A stretch of DNA of 64,000 nt from Oceanospirillales bacterium. Its GTDB lineage: Bacteria > Pseudomonadota > Gammaproteobacteria > Pseudomonadales > Endozoicomonadaceae. Both the position numbers and the translations under genes were made by a program. The stretch covers positions 1 to 64,000 of the forward strand of contig SIHQ01000024.1 in NCBI GenBank assembly GCA_004762125.1. The letters are read 5' to 3'. The notes below the pieces were generated by a model. That model was not told the origin of the DNA and did no database searches. It saw only the letters and a program-made list of their open reading frames with translations. Shown piece by piece: positions 51,114 through 61,879 of the stretch. Each line of letters starts with the position of its first letter. The stretch's first letter is position 1.

Positions 51114-52712
51114 TTGATTACCACAGCAAACATCACCATGCAGTTTTCGGACAAACCTCTGTTTGAGGATATCTCCGTAAAGTTTGGCGACGGCAACCGT
51201 TATGGTCTGATTGGTGCCAACGGCTGTGGTAAGTCCACTTTTATGAAGATTCTGACCGGTGAATTGGAACCTTCCGCTGGTACTGTGAACTATGATCCCA
51301 ATGAGCGTATCGCCAAGCTCGGTCAGGATCAGTTTGCTTTTGAAGAGTACAGTGTTCTCGACACCGTTATTATGGGGCACGCTGAGCTCTGGAAAGTAAA
51401 AGCCGAGCGTGATGCCATTTACGCCAAAGCGGACATGACCGAAGAAGAAGGCATGCAAGTGGCTGATCTTGAAGTCCTGTTTGGCGAAATGGACGGTTAC
51501 TCTGCTGAAGCTCGTGCCGGTGAATTGCTGTTAGGTTTGGAAATTCCTATCGATCAGCACTATGGTTTGATGAGCGAGGTTGCTCCTGGTTGGAAACTGC
51601 GAGTATTACTGGCACAGGTCCTGTTTGCTGATCCAGACATCATGCTACTGGACGAACCAACCAACAACTTGGACATTAATGCCATTCGCTGGTTGGAAAG
51701 CGTGCTGAAACAGCGCGACTGCACCATGATCATCATCTCTCACGACCGTCACTTCCTGAACAGTGTCTGCACCCATATGGCTGACCTGGATTACGGAGCC
51801 TTACGTCTGTTCCCGGGCAGCTATGACGAGTACATGACCATGGCAGAGCAAGCGCGTGAGCGCATGCAAATCGACAATGCCAAGAAGAAAGCCCAGATTG
51901 CTGAACTGCAATCCTTTGTGAGCCGATTCTCTGCCAACGCGTCCAAAGCAAAGCAAGCCACTTCTCGTGCCAAGCAGATCGATAAGATCAAGATCGAGAA
52001 GATGAAACCTTCCAGCCGTCAAAGCCCGTTCATTCGCTTTGATCAGGAAAAGAAACTGTTCCGTAACGCACTGGAAGTCACCAAATTGACACAGGGCTAC
52101 GATTCAGTGCCTCTGTTTAAAGATGTAAACCTGTTGATCGAAGTGGGTGAGCGTGTCGCTATTATCGGTCAAAACGGTGTCGGTAAAACAACACTGTTGC
52201 ATACTCTGGCAGAACAAATGGCACCAATGTCAGGTACGTTGAAATGGTCTGAAAATGCAGATCTTGGCTATTATGCCCAGAACCACAGTTCTGACTTCGC
52301 AGAAGATTTGAACCTGTTTGACTGGATGAGCCAGTGGCAGAATGAAGGTGAAGACGAACAGACCATTCGTGGCACTTTGGGTCGTATGCTGTTTTCATCC
52401 AGCGACATCAAGAAATCTGTCAAAGTGATTTCTGGTGGTGAACAAGGCCGCATGCTGATTGGTAAATTGATTCAGAATAAGCCGAATATTCTGCTGATGG
52501 ACGAACCGACCAACCACATGGATATGGAATCCATTGAAGCCCTGAACCTGGCGCTGGAAAACTATCCAGGCACCTTGATGTTCGTTAGCCACGATCGTCA
52601 GTTTGTATCCTCTCTGGCGACTCGCATTATCGAAATCACTGATTCAGGTATTGTGGATTTCCACGGTACTTACGATGACTACCTGAAGAGTCAGGGTGTT
52701 GTAGAAGCTTAA
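51114..52712 (+). CDS. ybiT: ABC-F family ATPase, YbiT
   Basis: This 532-residue protein starts at a TTG (51114) with AGGA about 10 nt upstream. Two ATPase domains are joined by a charged linker: first [12 protein letters not shown], second [12 protein letters not shown], both with DEPTNxxD Walker B. Long parts equal E. coli YbiT ([45 protein letters not shown]). ABC-F proteins act on ribosomes. A terminator follows. Confidence 0.94.
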   Translation: MITTANITMQFSDKPLFEDISVKFGDGNRYGLIGANGCGKSTFMKILTGELEPSAGTVNYDPNERIAKLGQDQFAFEEYSVLDTVIMGHAELWKVKAERDAIYAKADMTEEEGMQVADLEVLFGEMDGYSAEARAGELLLGLEIPIDQHYGLMSEVAPGWKLRVLLAQVLFADPDIMLLDEPTNNLDINAIRWLESVLKQRDCTMIIISHDRHFLNSVCTHMADLDYGALRLFPGSYDEYMTMAEQARERMQIDNAKKKAQIAELQSFVSRFSANASKAKQATSRAKQIDKIKIEKMKPSSRQSPFIRFDQEKKLFRNALEVTKLTQGYDSVPLFKDVNLLIEVGERVAIIGQNGVGKTTLLHTLAEQMAPMSGTLKWSENADLGYYAQNHSSDFAEDLNLFDWMSQWQNEGEDEQTIRGTLGRMLFSSSDIKKSVKVISGGEQGRMLIGKLIQNKPNILLMDEPTNHMDMESIEALNLALENYPGTLMFVSHDRQFVSSLATRIIEITDSGIVDFHGTYDDYLKSQGVVEA

Positions 52713-52726
52713 TCCTCGCTATACAT

Positions 52727-52752
52727 CAGGGCAGCATTCTGTTGCTGCCCTG
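52727..52752 (+). terminator. Hairpin terminator after ybiT
   Basis: CAGGGCAGCA and TGCTGCCCTG form a perfect 10-bp stem with a 6-nt loop, 15 bp after the stop. Confidence 0.75.
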
Positions 52753-52792
52753 CCTCTGTGCTTTGTTCAGACCGAACGACTGAAAGATCACC

Positions 52793-53026
52793 ATGGGTAC
52801 GGCCGATAAAGTGGCCACCAGCCTGAAACTGGAACAGCCAAAATTCAGTGCTTGCCTTGCATTCGACGCATCCCAACAATTTGTATCCGATTCTCAGCAA
52901 CTGGCTAAAGATTTGGGTGTGACCGGAACGCCTACGCTGTTTATTAACGGTCAGCGTTTGCATGCTCATGACGCAGGTGAAGGCCTCAAGGTTGAACTTG
53001 AAAGACGCCTTGGTAAAAAAGGCTGA
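52793..53026 (+). pseudogene. C-terminal fragment of a DsbA/thioredoxin-like protein
   Basis: Only 77 codons remain. QPKFSACLAFDASQQ, LAKDLGVTGTPTLFINGQRL and the cis-Pro TP match the second half of DsbA-type thiol oxidoreductases. The first half, with the CxxC active site and signal peptide, is missing; the preceding 40 bp after the ybiT terminator show no trace of it. It is a truncated remnant, perhaps from a deletion. A small expressed protein is possible but unlikely. Confidence 0.6.
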
Positions 53027-53335
53027 GTTAAACCCATTACATCAGGCTTTTTTTCCTGAGCCGGAATACTTCATCTCCTGAGGTTTCCGGCATTCAACTA
53101 TATCGTAACCCCTCAAACGTCATCTATTAGAAACGCTATACAACCCAGCTCACGCTCTTATTTGACAAACGCCATTGCTGAGCCAGACTTACTCCTCTGA
53201 AATAATCACGAATTTCTACACACTTATAATTAATCAAATTTTTCGGCTCGTTTTTTATTTCAACCTGAAAATACTAATCACAATATTGATCCGATTGTAA
53301 TGTTATCTACAATTTTATCTACAGGAATTTACTCT
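53027..53335. other. Intergenic region before the giant OTU protein gene
   Basis: I see no gene. A TATAAT box (53225-53230) without a good -35 lies about 110 bp upstream of the likely start. The AT-rich stretch presumably holds the promoter of the 53336 gene. Confidence 0.4.
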
Positions 53336-56300
53336 GTGCGAAAAATTGCCATTAGCTGCTTTTTCCTGTTTTTTTCAATGAGCAGTTGGCTGCTTCACGC
53401 CCTATCTATTATTGAGCCTGTTGTACCTTTTTCCCAACCAGATTCTTCTCTCAGAATGAAAAGACTTTTTAATCAAGAGGACTTTTCTCCAAGGCGAACC
53501 AATTCAGCTGTATTGTTTGGCGACGCCATTAGTTATCTGGCTCAACCTCCCTACCTTCCAACTCAAGAGAAAATTGAAACAGAATTTGAGTTCCAAATTT
53601 CCACCTCTGAAAATAACGAAAAAGACACCTCTCTTTTTCATCTCTGGTGTTTGGTTAACCGCAGTAAAAATCTCTCTCAACAAGAGCTGAGAGACTCGTA
53701 CAATACTCTAACTAGAGAAAAAAAACAGGCACTGCAAGTGCTTTGGTCACTGTTTATTGAAGCCTATGTAGAATACATTGTTTGGGGTGTATCTCTTCCT
53801 GCCGGTGGTGGAGAAACACCAGAAGCTTACCTTAAAAGCCATCACCCGGTTCCTTTTAGCGTATTCCGACAGCTGCAGTCATTACGCCGTGAAGCTCATG
53901 AAAAAGAACACATAGAAAATTTTATCAAGCAGCTCAACAAGAAGGTCACTAAATTCATTGGCGATGCGGCCCAACCAGAGCCGGAAGATGCCGAAAGTCT
54001 TGGTACCCAAAAGGGTCAAGGCTGGGAAAAAAAGCTCGCAAACCAGCCTCATTTGTTCGATCCTCATGCAACCTCTTTATACAGAGAGAGTCACAAACAG
54101 AATCACAGAGAGAGCCACAGAGAGAGCCACAGAGGTAGAAACTCTGAAGGTAGTCATACAGCTCATCATAAAGTCTTAGCAAAATCAGAAACACAATCCA
54201 TCACAGAACAACTGGCTGTGTTTGGCTTAAGAAGCGTTGATACGAATGCTGATGACCACTGTTTATTTCACGGAATCAGCGCTCAACTTCCACACTTTGG
54301 GTATCAACAGAAAGGCACAGATCTTCGTTCCGAAGCCCGTGATTATTTATCAAGAATGCAAGCCTCGGGAACTTGCCTGTCCACTCTCGCACCGGAAATT
54401 CTTGAGACCGTTCTGATAACAGATGTAGATCCTACAAAGGACAGCATCACCGACCAGGAAAGAAACGGTTGGCTATATAGTGCGTACAACACTTTTCTTA
54501 ATCCAAATGTCACCGTACCATCAGGATACGACAAGGCAGCAAAACTTGCCTGGCGCAAAACGCGTTGGGGAGATCACAGTCACCTTGTTCTATTAGCAAA
54601 CCTTTACAAATTTTACACTCTAACCATTCAGGTAACTGCAGAAGGTATTTCTTATCAATTGGCAATACCAGATAGCATCGCCATCGCTATTGAAGGTACT
54701 GAACTCAATTCTCTTCTAGGGAGCATATCTTGGACACACCGAACATTATCTTTTTCGGATCTAAACAACTGGCTGAAGACATTAAATAATACAGAAAAAA
54801 ACACAATCGGTATAAAAGACACAGGCCTAGGAGCCAGACCTATAGTTATTCTGCTATATGACGGCACACTGGACGAAGCTCATTGGAGTCGACTTTCATT
54901 GATCAGCGAGCCCCATAATCTTGCTGATCGCTACTCCTCTAGCTTAATTAATAGTGCACTCATACAAACGCCTGATAACATTCCTCAAAATAAAGATTTA
55001 TTCAATGCGCCTGCACCTTTGATGCCAGACCTCTCTTCAGCACAACCGGAAATTGCGCCTGGTACTGGTACTGAAAAAGAGTCACCTAAAAAAAAGAAAA
55101 AAAGAAAAAAGAACAAGCCCCAACCAATATCACCTATAGATACCTTTACTATTGACGAATCTCAAGTTGGTATTCAGGTTGTTTCACCATCATCGCCTCC
55201 CAATGATCCAACACTCAATGCACAACCACCAATGGAGATAAAAAAACCAAAAAACCAAAAGCCAAAAGCCAAAAATAAAAAACCAAAAGAACCAAAAGAA
55301 AAAAAATCAACTATTACTACTTTTAATGAAAAAATTCCTGCTTTAACCACAGAGACTGATACGACAAGCACGAACGTTGAACACCTAGCTGAACATGAAC
55401 AAACTGTTCTACCTGCTCAAGGCTCATCTTCCCAGCCAGAACCTGACCCCGATCCAGAACCTGATCCAGCAACACTGCACGACACAAACGACGATATTGT
55501 TGATTCTCAAAAATCGCTTTTAGTGCCTCATCAGATTGAAAAAACACCGGATGAACTTGCAAAAATCAGTGCTGAAAAAGCTGCGAAGAAAGCTGCGAAG
55601 AAAGAAAGGCAGAGACAAGATAAAGAAAGACATGAAAAAAAATTAGAGGCAGAAGAGAAAACAAAGGAAAAACATACTAGCGGCTTTAAAGAAGAAAAAA
55701 AAGTTCCCAAAAAACGAAGAAGTATAGCTACGTATAAAAATGAAAAAAATGAAAAAAATGAAAAAAATGCAGAAATAGAAAAACAAATAAAAATACAAAT
55801 GCAAAAACAAGAAAAACAAAAAAATCAACAAGCGCTCATGCAAATATACGGACCAATAAGAAGAAACGAAGAACTAGAGGGATTAGTACCAACTTTAAAC
55901 GAGTCTCCGTTGGCTCAAACGAAAAGCCATGGCACCAAGAAAGTAAAGACAAAAAAATCGGAAAATACACTCGAATACGAAATATCAAAACTACGAAAAA
56001 CATCTCATAGTGAATCAATTAATTGGTGGCTAGAACATCTGGATCCGTTACTGTTGGGGCATTTTTATATGCCTAAGAAAGTAGACGTTTATTCAAACGA
56101 TGCCCTGCTATACGCAACTGCATTCAAAACTTTCAATGACCCTTTGGATAAACTAAAAGCAGGCTTTTACTATTTCATCTATGCAGTTTTATTGCTTAAG
56201 CCCAAACTCCAACAGAAACCTGACAGGATTGTTCTCGAAAACCTTAACCCAAACATGGACAAGTTTACCTATGATAAGGTTGAAGCAGCATTAAAAGAAT

Positions 56301-58489
56301 CCAGCAATTTCTCATTCCCTTATGCTCCGTTGTTATCTGCACTGATAAAGGCTTACGGAAAACCGACCAAAGATGATCAGACAACACGTCACGCATTTTT
56401 TGCCGATATTATGGACCCGCTATATGATGCTGGCTGGGCAGGTGTTGAACAGGCTATCGAGTTAGTGATGTCGGCAGGGATAAACTCTAGCCCTATTGGT
56501 TCCACCCACCTTGTCCGGCACAACAGTATAGGATTAGCGGTATTGTTTTTGAAACTTCACTCTGCACGCCCCGATAAATATAAGCTGAGATTTTCTGTAC
56601 CAGAAACACAAGCGACCAGTCTTTTCAAACATCAAGCTATTCTCTCTGATCATGCTGGCATTAGTTTACTGAGGGAATGGATTACACAATTTCCGAAGGT
56701 AAGTTTTCCAAGTTTTATTAGCCTCGTTACCCCCCCTAGTTGGGAACAATCCTGCCTTCATTCAAAATCATGTAACTGTAAACCTGAGAAAAACAGTTAC
56801 CGAACTCTAATCGCATTTTCACAAAATAGTTCTCGTTTTTTATCCTTTGACAATAAAAAACCCATTCCTTATCTTTACTTTGTAAATCTTCCGTGGGCAA
56901 CAGAATTTGATAACCAGGAGCTCATAGATTTATACAGCGGCCGTTTAAGTCAGTATGCTCCTAACGATCCAGACAAAGACCGCCGTGAGTATTTGCTACT
57001 ATTAGCAAATTTGTTGAAAAGGTCGTCCTCGACACAAGCTCTCCAGGGGCATTGCCTGAATGACATTCGATTGAGTAAACTCGATTCAAAAGACCTTGAT
57101 CTTATTTTATCTTTATCAGACCCCTTCACCTTACATCCTGAACTTCTAGAAAATATCCATCGCTACTTTCCCCAAATGACTCAACCGGAAATCTGGCAAG
57201 CACGAATTCTGATTCTTCATCAAGAATTAATAGAGCGGAAAGCAATACTCCACCCCTCCCAAGAAGTTCTTCAACGAATTACGCTTGTAGAAAGTAATTT
57301 TAAAAATTTCCACATAGAGAAAAAAAGGCTTAAAAGCCTATCTTGGGCTCAACCTATAAAATCTCAATCAGATGAAACAAGGGATTCTTTAAAATTTTTA
57401 GCTACGAAACAATCGACAAATGAATCAACAAATGAATCAACAAATGAATCAACAAATGAATCAATAAATAAATCAATAAGTAAATCAATAAGTAAATCAA
57501 TAGGAACATCAATAGGAACATCAATAGGAACATCAAAACTGGTACCTGAAGACGCGCTAAAATCCAGCTCTTTAGCAGAAGGTTCGAACGCTTCCGAGCT
57601 TAGAAGCTGGTTAACGTCTATTGGAACTCAGTACACAGACAATGGATGGTGGACTGAAGCCCTACTGCCTGAAGCACTTACAGCTTCTACTTCCACTGGG
57701 TTGTTTAATTCTGCCTTCGATGAAAACGCCGAAGCGCTATTCCTTCGATATATTTTCGGTCCACCCGAACTTTTAAAAAATAGAACAGACTCCCTATTGA
57801 AAGCGGCAGGTCAAAATCTGCAGGCATTACAATTAATCACCTTTCTTGTTCTAAGCGATCCATCCCTTTCACTTGGATTACTGGTGAGTTTGTCGGAACA
57901 CTGGTTAGCGCAAATTGCAAAAAATACAATAGATTCCATTCGTTATTATGTAGTTTCTGAAGGTATGCCATCTGAACTCATTGAACACATCTTAAACGAC
58001 AGACCACACAAGAGTCTCTTTAATGAGATGTTTTTATTAATGAACTCAGCTTCACAAGAAAATAACGCAGGCAGGGTAGGTCTATTATTGAATCGCTTGA
58101 ATCGCTTTCAACCGCCTCTAAACATGCTGGAAAAGTATTACGCATACATACTGACTCAGCTTATTCTGAAAACAACAGATGATGAGACTATTAGAGACCA
58201 TGTTCATCAATTAATAGACCAACTGTGCCTCACTGATAAGCCTGAAATATCATCTGTTGATGTGCAACACGACGAGGCAATCTTCAAACAAACGGTAACT
58301 ATGCTACATTTTATGTTAATAGCGATTCGCTCAAAAAAAATACATCCTACGCAGATCAGTGGCGTAAAGCAGTCACTTTCCATTATCGTAGCAACAAGCA
58401 ACCGTTACCCTGAAGGAGAAAATAAAAACATCATATTGAATCTTCTACAGAATATACAAGACAGCTTGGATACTTCACCTCAACAGTAA
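53336..58489 (+). CDS. Giant exported protein with OTU-type cysteine protease domain
   Basis: The start is the GTG at 53336 with AGGA 9 nt upstream, giving about 1,717 residues; an ATG at 53300 is an alternative. A hydrophobic stretch (RKIAISCFFLFFSMSSWLLHA) looks like a signal peptide. The OTU domain spans about 295-525: the catalytic Cys in DTNADDHCLFHGIS (about 309), KTRWGDHSHLVLLANLYK, and the His in DEAHWSRLS (about 516). Such proteases cleave ubiquitin chains, a host target. From about 580 to 900 the protein is Lys/Pro/Glu-rich with repeats; a second globular region (about 900-1350) and a C-terminal helical part follow. Codons are AT-rich. A host-directed effector is likely. Confidence 0.8.
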   Translation: MRKIAISCFFLFFSMSSWLLHALSIIEPVVPFSQPDSSLRMKRLFNQEDFSPRRTNSAVLFGDAISYLAQPPYLPTQEKIETEFEFQISTSENNEKDTSLFHLWCLVNRSKNLSQQELRDSYNTLTREKKQALQVLWSLFIEAYVEYIVWGVSLPAGGGETPEAYLKSHHPVPFSVFRQLQSLRREAHEKEHIENFIKQLNKKVTKFIGDAAQPEPEDAESLGTQKGQGWEKKLANQPHLFDPHATSLYRESHKQNHRESHRESHRGRNSEGSHTAHHKVLAKSETQSITEQLAVFGLRSVDTNADDHCLFHGISAQLPHFGYQQKGTDLRSEARDYLSRMQASGTCLSTLAPEILETVLITDVDPTKDSITDQERNGWLYSAYNTFLNPNVTVPSGYDKAAKLAWRKTRWGDHSHLVLLANLYKFYTLTIQVTAEGISYQLAIPDSIAIAIEGTELNSLLGSISWTHRTLSFSDLNNWLKTLNNTEKNTIGIKDTGLGARPIVILLYDGTLDEAHWSRLSLISEPHNLADRYSSSLINSALIQTPDNIPQNKDLFNAPAPLMPDLSSAQPEIAPGTGTEKESPKKKKKRKKNKPQPISPIDTFTIDESQVGIQVVSPSSPPNDPTLNAQPPMEIKKPKNQKPKAKNKKPKEPKEKKSTITTFNEKIPALTTETDTTSTNVEHLAEHEQTVLPAQGSSSQPEPDPDPEPDPATLHDTNDDIVDSQKSLLVPHQIEKTPDELAKISAEKAAKKAAKKERQRQDKERHEKKLEAEEKTKEKHTSGFKEEKKVPKKRRSIATYKNEKNEKNEKNAEIEKQIKIQMQKQEKQKNQQALMQIYGPIRRNEELEGLVPTLNESPLAQTKSHGTKKVKTKKSENTLEYEISKLRKTSHSESINWWLEHLDPLLLGHFYMPKKVDVYSNDALLYATAFKTFNDPLDKLKAGFYYFIYAVLLLKPKLQQKPDRIVLENLNPNMDKFTYDKVEAALKESSNFSFPYAPLLSALIKAYGKPTKDDQTTRHAFFADIMDPLYDAGWAGVEQAIELVMSAGINSSPIGSTHLVRHNSIGLAVLFLKLHSARPDKYKLRFSVPETQATSLFKHQAILSDHAGISLLREWITQFPKVSFPSFISLVTPPSWEQSCLHSKSCNCKPEKNSYRTLIAFSQNSSRFLSFDNKKPIPYLYFVNLPWATEFDNQELIDLYSGRLSQYAPNDPDKDRREYLLLLANLLKRSSSTQALQGHCLNDIRLSKLDSKDLDLILSLSDPFTLHPELLENIHRYFPQMTQPEIWQARILILHQELIERKAILHPSQEVLQRITLVESNFKNFHIEKKRLKSLSWAQPIKSQSDETRDSLKFLATKQSTNESTNESTNESTNESINKSISKSISKSIGTSIGTSIGTSKLVPEDALKSSSLAEGSNASELRSWLTSIGTQYTDNGWWTEALLPEALTASTSTGLFNSAFDENAEALFLRYIFGPPELLKNRTDSLLKAAGQNLQALQLITFLVLSDPSLSLGLLVSLSEHWLAQIAKNTIDSIRYYVVSEGMPSELIEHILNDRPHKSLFNEMFLLMNSASQENNAGRVGLLLNRLNRFQPPLNMLEKYYAYILTQLILKTTDDETIRDHVHQLIDQLCLTDKPEISSVDVQHDEAIFKQTVTMLHFMLIAIRSKKIHPTQISGVKQSLSIIVATSNRYPEGENKNIILNLLQNIQDSLDTSPQQ
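57411..57536. repeat. 12-bp coding minisatellite, about 10 units
   Basis: Runs of ACAAATGAATCA, then ATAAGTAAATCA, then ATAGGAACATCA encode four-residue repeats (STNE, SISK, SIGT). The unit is a multiple of three, so length changes keep the frame. It lies in the middle of the giant protein. Confidence 0.9.
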
Positions 58490-58492
58490 GAG

Positions 58493-58900
58493 GTGGGTAA
58501 AGCTATTCATGCAAAGATAGCCAACAAACGAAAAGATGATTTGCATAAATACAGCCGTAGATTAGTTGATCTGGAGAAACTTGAAGAATTGACTGCCTTT
58601 TTTGACGATAACGATGTCGAGATAACATGTTTAAATTTGAGTAATAGTTTTAACTGGCTAGCTACGACATTGCTATCGAAACTTGACACTGAAACAGCGG
58701 TACAACATCTTCAGCAGATACAGGAAAAGTTAAGAAAATTACCGTTCGCCTGGAGCTCATGGGTTGCATGGTCAGTCATGTCATCGGCCATTAAAAAATA
58801 CCAGAATGAAGACAGCCATTTTGGAGAAAATTCCCCTGAGTTATGGAGTGAATTTCTTGAGACTGAAATAAATACTGTTGAGTCTCCTTTACGGTATTGA
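58493..58900 (+). CDS. Short protein of unknown function following the giant gene
   Basis: The 135-codon ORF starts at a GTG 4 bp after the giant gene's stop, with only a weak ribosome site. It is helical and soluble with two Cys. Content such as LEKLEELTAFFDDNDVEITCLNLSN is unlike any family I know. Its close spacing suggests coupled expression, or that it was once part of the same protein. No chaperone motif is visible. Confidence 0.55.
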   Translation: MGKAIHAKIANKRKDDLHKYSRRLVDLEKLEELTAFFDDNDVEITCLNLSNSFNWLATTLLSKLDTETAVQHLQQIQEKLRKLPFAWSSWVAWSVMSSAIKKYQNEDSHFGENSPELWSEFLETEINTVESPLRY

Positions 58901-58911
58901 TGAAGTAAAAA

Positions 58912-60282
58912 TCAAAAGTTACTTAGAATAATAGCTGCGATTAGTATTGGACAAACAACCTTGATATACCAGGGCCAGATTTTCCAGAAGAGAGAGTTTT
59001 CTGCCTCAGGCCAGCCATTCTTTATCTCTTTCAATTTTTGATTACGACTGATCAACCAACCGGCAAACAGACAAAACAGCAAACTGTTTATCGGTTGAGC
59101 GTATTGAGTGGTCAACGTCACTATGAATGAAAATAATGGATCAAAATTAAAGACTACAATCGTTGTTAGTAACATAACCACTAGTGAAATAAGCCGAGTG
59201 GCTTTTTTACGCGTCATTCCCATTCTTTCGGTCAAGCTAGCCACTGGAGCTTCCAACATGGAAATGGAAGAGGTAAGAGCGGCAATGGACATTAATGTGA
59301 AAAAGGCGAGGGCAACCACTGAACCGCTGACACCCATGTTATTAAACAAAGCAGGCAAGACCTGAAATACCAAAGTGTCACTGCTGGCGAGCTGACCATC
59401 CGCAGAAAAAATAGTAATGCCAGAATGCTGGGCAACGAACAGGGCTGGCACAATTAACAACCCAGCGAGAAATGCGATGCCTGTGTCCATCAGGCAAACC
59501 TGTAGGGCGGTTACTGGTAGATTGGTATCGCGGTTTAGATAAGAGCCATAGACAATCATTACACCGACACCGAGAGACATGGAAAAGAATGATTGCCCCA
59601 ATGCTCTCATGACCAGCTGACTGTCTATCCGGTCGAAATCAGGTAACAGGTAATGTTGAAGACCCTCCATGGCTCCATCCTGTTTGAGCATCGATAGAAT
59701 TAAACCAACCAGCAGAAGAACCAGCAGTGGCATGAGCCTGCTGGACCAACGTTCGATACCTTTTTTGACGCCACCGACAACCACAGAATAAGTCAGAACA
59801 ATAAACACCAAGGCAAGCAACCAGTTACTGGCTGGCGAAAAGCTGGTCAGCCACTGGCTGGTTTCTTCAAAACCCAGTGAATTGATGACAGGAGATAGGG
59901 TGAAGCCGAGCAGCCAACCACTGACGATGCTGTAGAAACAGAAAATCAGACAAACGAAGAAGACAGCGGCAATGCCAATGATCCGGCTGAAATGTTGAAT
60001 AACGGTTCTATTCGATAGCTGTTCAAGAGCCGTAACGGGGTCTCTCTGCTGATAACGACCGATTAACAGCTCTGCCACCAATACGGGGTAAGCCAGTCCA
60101 AGAGACAGCAGAAGATACACCAAAACAAAGGCGGCACCGCCATTCTCGGCCACCTGGGTTGGAAAACTCCATATGTTCCCCAGACCTACTGCTGAACCTG
60201 CTGCGGCCAGTATGAAGCCGAGCCTTGAGCTAAAACCTGCTCGTATGGAGCTTGCATTAGTTGTCGGGGTGGTTGAGGGCAT
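58912..60282 (-). CDS. Sodium-dependent transporter of the NSS (SNF) family
   Basis: This 456-residue protein has 11 or 12 hydrophobic segments. The NSS motif is GSAVGLGNIWSFPTQVAENGGAAFV in pieces (about 29-53), binding sodium and substrate in helix 1. Others are YLLLSLGLAYPVLVAELLIG and FSMSLGVGVMIVYGSYLN. Bacterial relatives, such as MhsT and LeuT, carry amino acids. It runs alone. Confidence 0.9.
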   Translation of the reverse strand: MPSTTPTTNASSIRAGFSSRLGFILAAAGSAVGLGNIWSFPTQVAENGGAAFVLVYLLLSLGLAYPVLVAELLIGRYQQRDPVTALEQLSNRTVIQHFSRIIGIAAVFFVCLIFCFYSIVSGWLLGFTLSPVINSLGFEETSQWLTSFSPASNWLLALVFIVLTYSVVVGGVKKGIERWSSRLMPLLVLLLVGLILSMLKQDGAMEGLQHYLLPDFDRIDSQLVMRALGQSFFSMSLGVGVMIVYGSYLNRDTNLPVTALQVCLMDTGIAFLAGLLIVPALFVAQHSGITIFSADGQLASSDTLVFQVLPALFNNMGVSGSVVALAFFTLMSIAALTSSISMLEAPVASLTERMGMTRKKATRLISLVVMLLTTIVVFNFDPLFSFIVTLTTQYAQPINSLLFCLFAGWLISRNQKLKEIKNGWPEAENSLFWKIWPWYIKVVCPILIAAIILSNF

Positions 60283-60477
60283 TAGGGGTGAGAATCTCCG
60301 TATTTAAACAAAATCTGACATGTCTATATGTCTGATGGCCAGCAGAAAGTGTAGATCAGTTTTGCGTCAGGGCACAGCGGTACTGGCTTGCAGCTTTGGT
60401 TGCATAGCCAGCTATGGGCTCTACACTTTATTTGAAGCAACAACTCTTTTCGCCATTTTCAGAACTATAGAATTCCT

Positions 60478-61077
60478 ATGATGACTCAATCCCAACACAT
60501 CAACCTCTCTATGCCTGACTGGGTTCAAAGTGAGTTAGAACGACTGCCTTCTGCTATTCCCGATATCAATGAACGAATGAGAACAGTCATCCGATTTTCC
60601 CGTATCAATGTTGAGCAAAATACAGGAGGACCTTTCGCGGCTGGAGTGTTTGAAAAAAAATCAGGAAAAATTATCAGTATTGGGGTTAATCGTGTCATAG
60701 ATAATCTCTGCACCTCAGCTCATGCAGAGGTTATGGCTTTATCCCTTGCTCAGCAAAAATTGGATCGGTGGGATTTGGGAGGGCAAGATCAGCCTGTATA
60801 TCAACTGGTAGTAAACTGGCGTCCTTGCATCATGTGTTATGGAGCAACTATATGGTCCGGTATTCGCTCTCTTGCTATTGCGGGGGCTGGTCCTGAATTG
60901 GAGAGCATTACAGGGTTTGATGAAGGCCCATTACCTAAGCAGTGGCGAGAAGAGTTAGAGTCCCGAGGTATAGAAGTTATTGACAATGTACTTACAAGTG
61001 AAGCCATTGTTGTTTATGAAATGTATAGGGATGCTGGTCGGTTGGTTTATAACAGCCGACAGGGTGATAGAAGTTGA
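60478..61077 (+). CDS. Nucleoside/base deaminase of the CDA fold
   Basis: This 199-residue protein has the zinc site of deaminases: SAHAEVMAL (His-Ala-Glu) and WRPCIMCYGATIWSG (PCxxC). FARINVEQ-type strands before it (NTGGPFAAGVFEKKSGKI) are typical of guanine and nucleoside deaminases. The exact base is unknown. The ATG has a second in-frame ATG next to it. Confidence 0.85.
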   Translation: MMTQSQHINLSMPDWVQSELERLPSAIPDINERMRTVIRFSRINVEQNTGGPFAAGVFEKKSGKIISIGVNRVIDNLCTSAHAEVMALSLAQQKLDRWDLGGQDQPVYQLVVNWRPCIMCYGATIWSGIRSLAIAGAGPELESITGFDEGPLPKQWREELESRGIEVIDNVLTSEAIVVYEMYRDAGRLVYNSRQGDRS

Positions 61078-61156
61078 CTTGATTTTTGTGATGCATATAC
61101 CAGAGGCCAAACGTTAGCATTATGAATTCAATATGCCTGCAATATTCTGTTATTTT

Positions 61157-61879
61157 TCAATCTCGCTGATTAGGAAATAGAAAACTTCTGACCCAGCCTA
61201 TTATAGTATTCCCACTCATAACATATTTATCCAGTTCACCCATTTGCCCAAGGTACGCTTCGCCTTCAGTAAACAAATATTCTCTTTTCAACATACGTCG
61301 ATCAGGGTTCAGTTGTTTGATGACTTTTGCAGGATTACCACCCACCACGGTGTTTGCAGGAACATCTTTTGCCACCACGGAGCCTGCCGCCACCACACTG
61401 TTTTCACCAATAGTGACGCCTTTACCCACTTTTACGCCAAGACCAAGCCAGACATTGTCTTCCAGTATTACGGGTTTATTGCAGCGAAAAGGCCGTAGAC
61501 GGTTATACAGCCCATGCCAGTCACTGTCGGAGACATAACAACCAGCCGCAAACATGCAGTTGTCACCGATGGTAATGCTGGTTGCTGAGGCAATGGTGGT
61601 TCCGGGGGAAATCAGACAGTGATCACCAATAGTGATATGCCCCTGAATACCTTTTCCGCTCCAACTGGTGAGACGAACGGGATTCCAGGGTTCACTGATC
61701 AGGTGAACAAAGTCACCTACTTTGATGTTGTGACCAAAGATTTCGGCTGACCTAGGATTCAGCACCATGGGGCACTTGCCCAGAGAATCGAAATGCTTAC
61801 TGAACCAGTGATTAATATAAAACCGGTTCCAGCGATTGGTCAGGGCTTTCAGCCAATAAGGTTGGTGGTTTCTCCGCAT
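61157..61879 (-). CDS. Hexapeptide-repeat (LbH) acyltransferase
   Basis: This 240-residue protein has repeats that form a left-handed beta helix (about 95-205): ITIGDHCLISPGTTIASATSITIGDNCMFAAG in pieces, VGKGVTIGENSVVAAGSVVAKDVPANTVVGGNPAKV. The catalytic His of this family would lie in DSDWHGLYN. It transfers an acetyl group to sugars or similar, as WcaF and Maa do. The substrate is unknown and no cell-surface cluster is adjacent. Confidence 0.88.
   Translation of the reverse strand: MRRNHQPYWLKALTNRWNRFYINHWFSKHFDSLGKCPMVLNPRSAEIFGHNIKVGDFVHLISEPWNPVRLTSWSGKGIQGHITIGDHCLISPGTTIASATSITIGDNCMFAAGCYVSDSDWHGLYNRLRPFRCNKPVILEDNVWLGLGVKVGKGVTIGENSVVAAGSVVAKDVPANTVVGGNPAKVIKQLNPDRRMLKREYLFTEGEAYLGQMGELDKYVMSGNTIIGWVRSFLFPNQRD

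Noticed and set aside
55081..55850. Multiple short genes within the Lys-rich part of the giant gene on the reverse strand
   Set aside because: They are phenylalanine/leucine-rich mirrors of the Lys/Glu tracts. Frame continuity favours the single forward gene.
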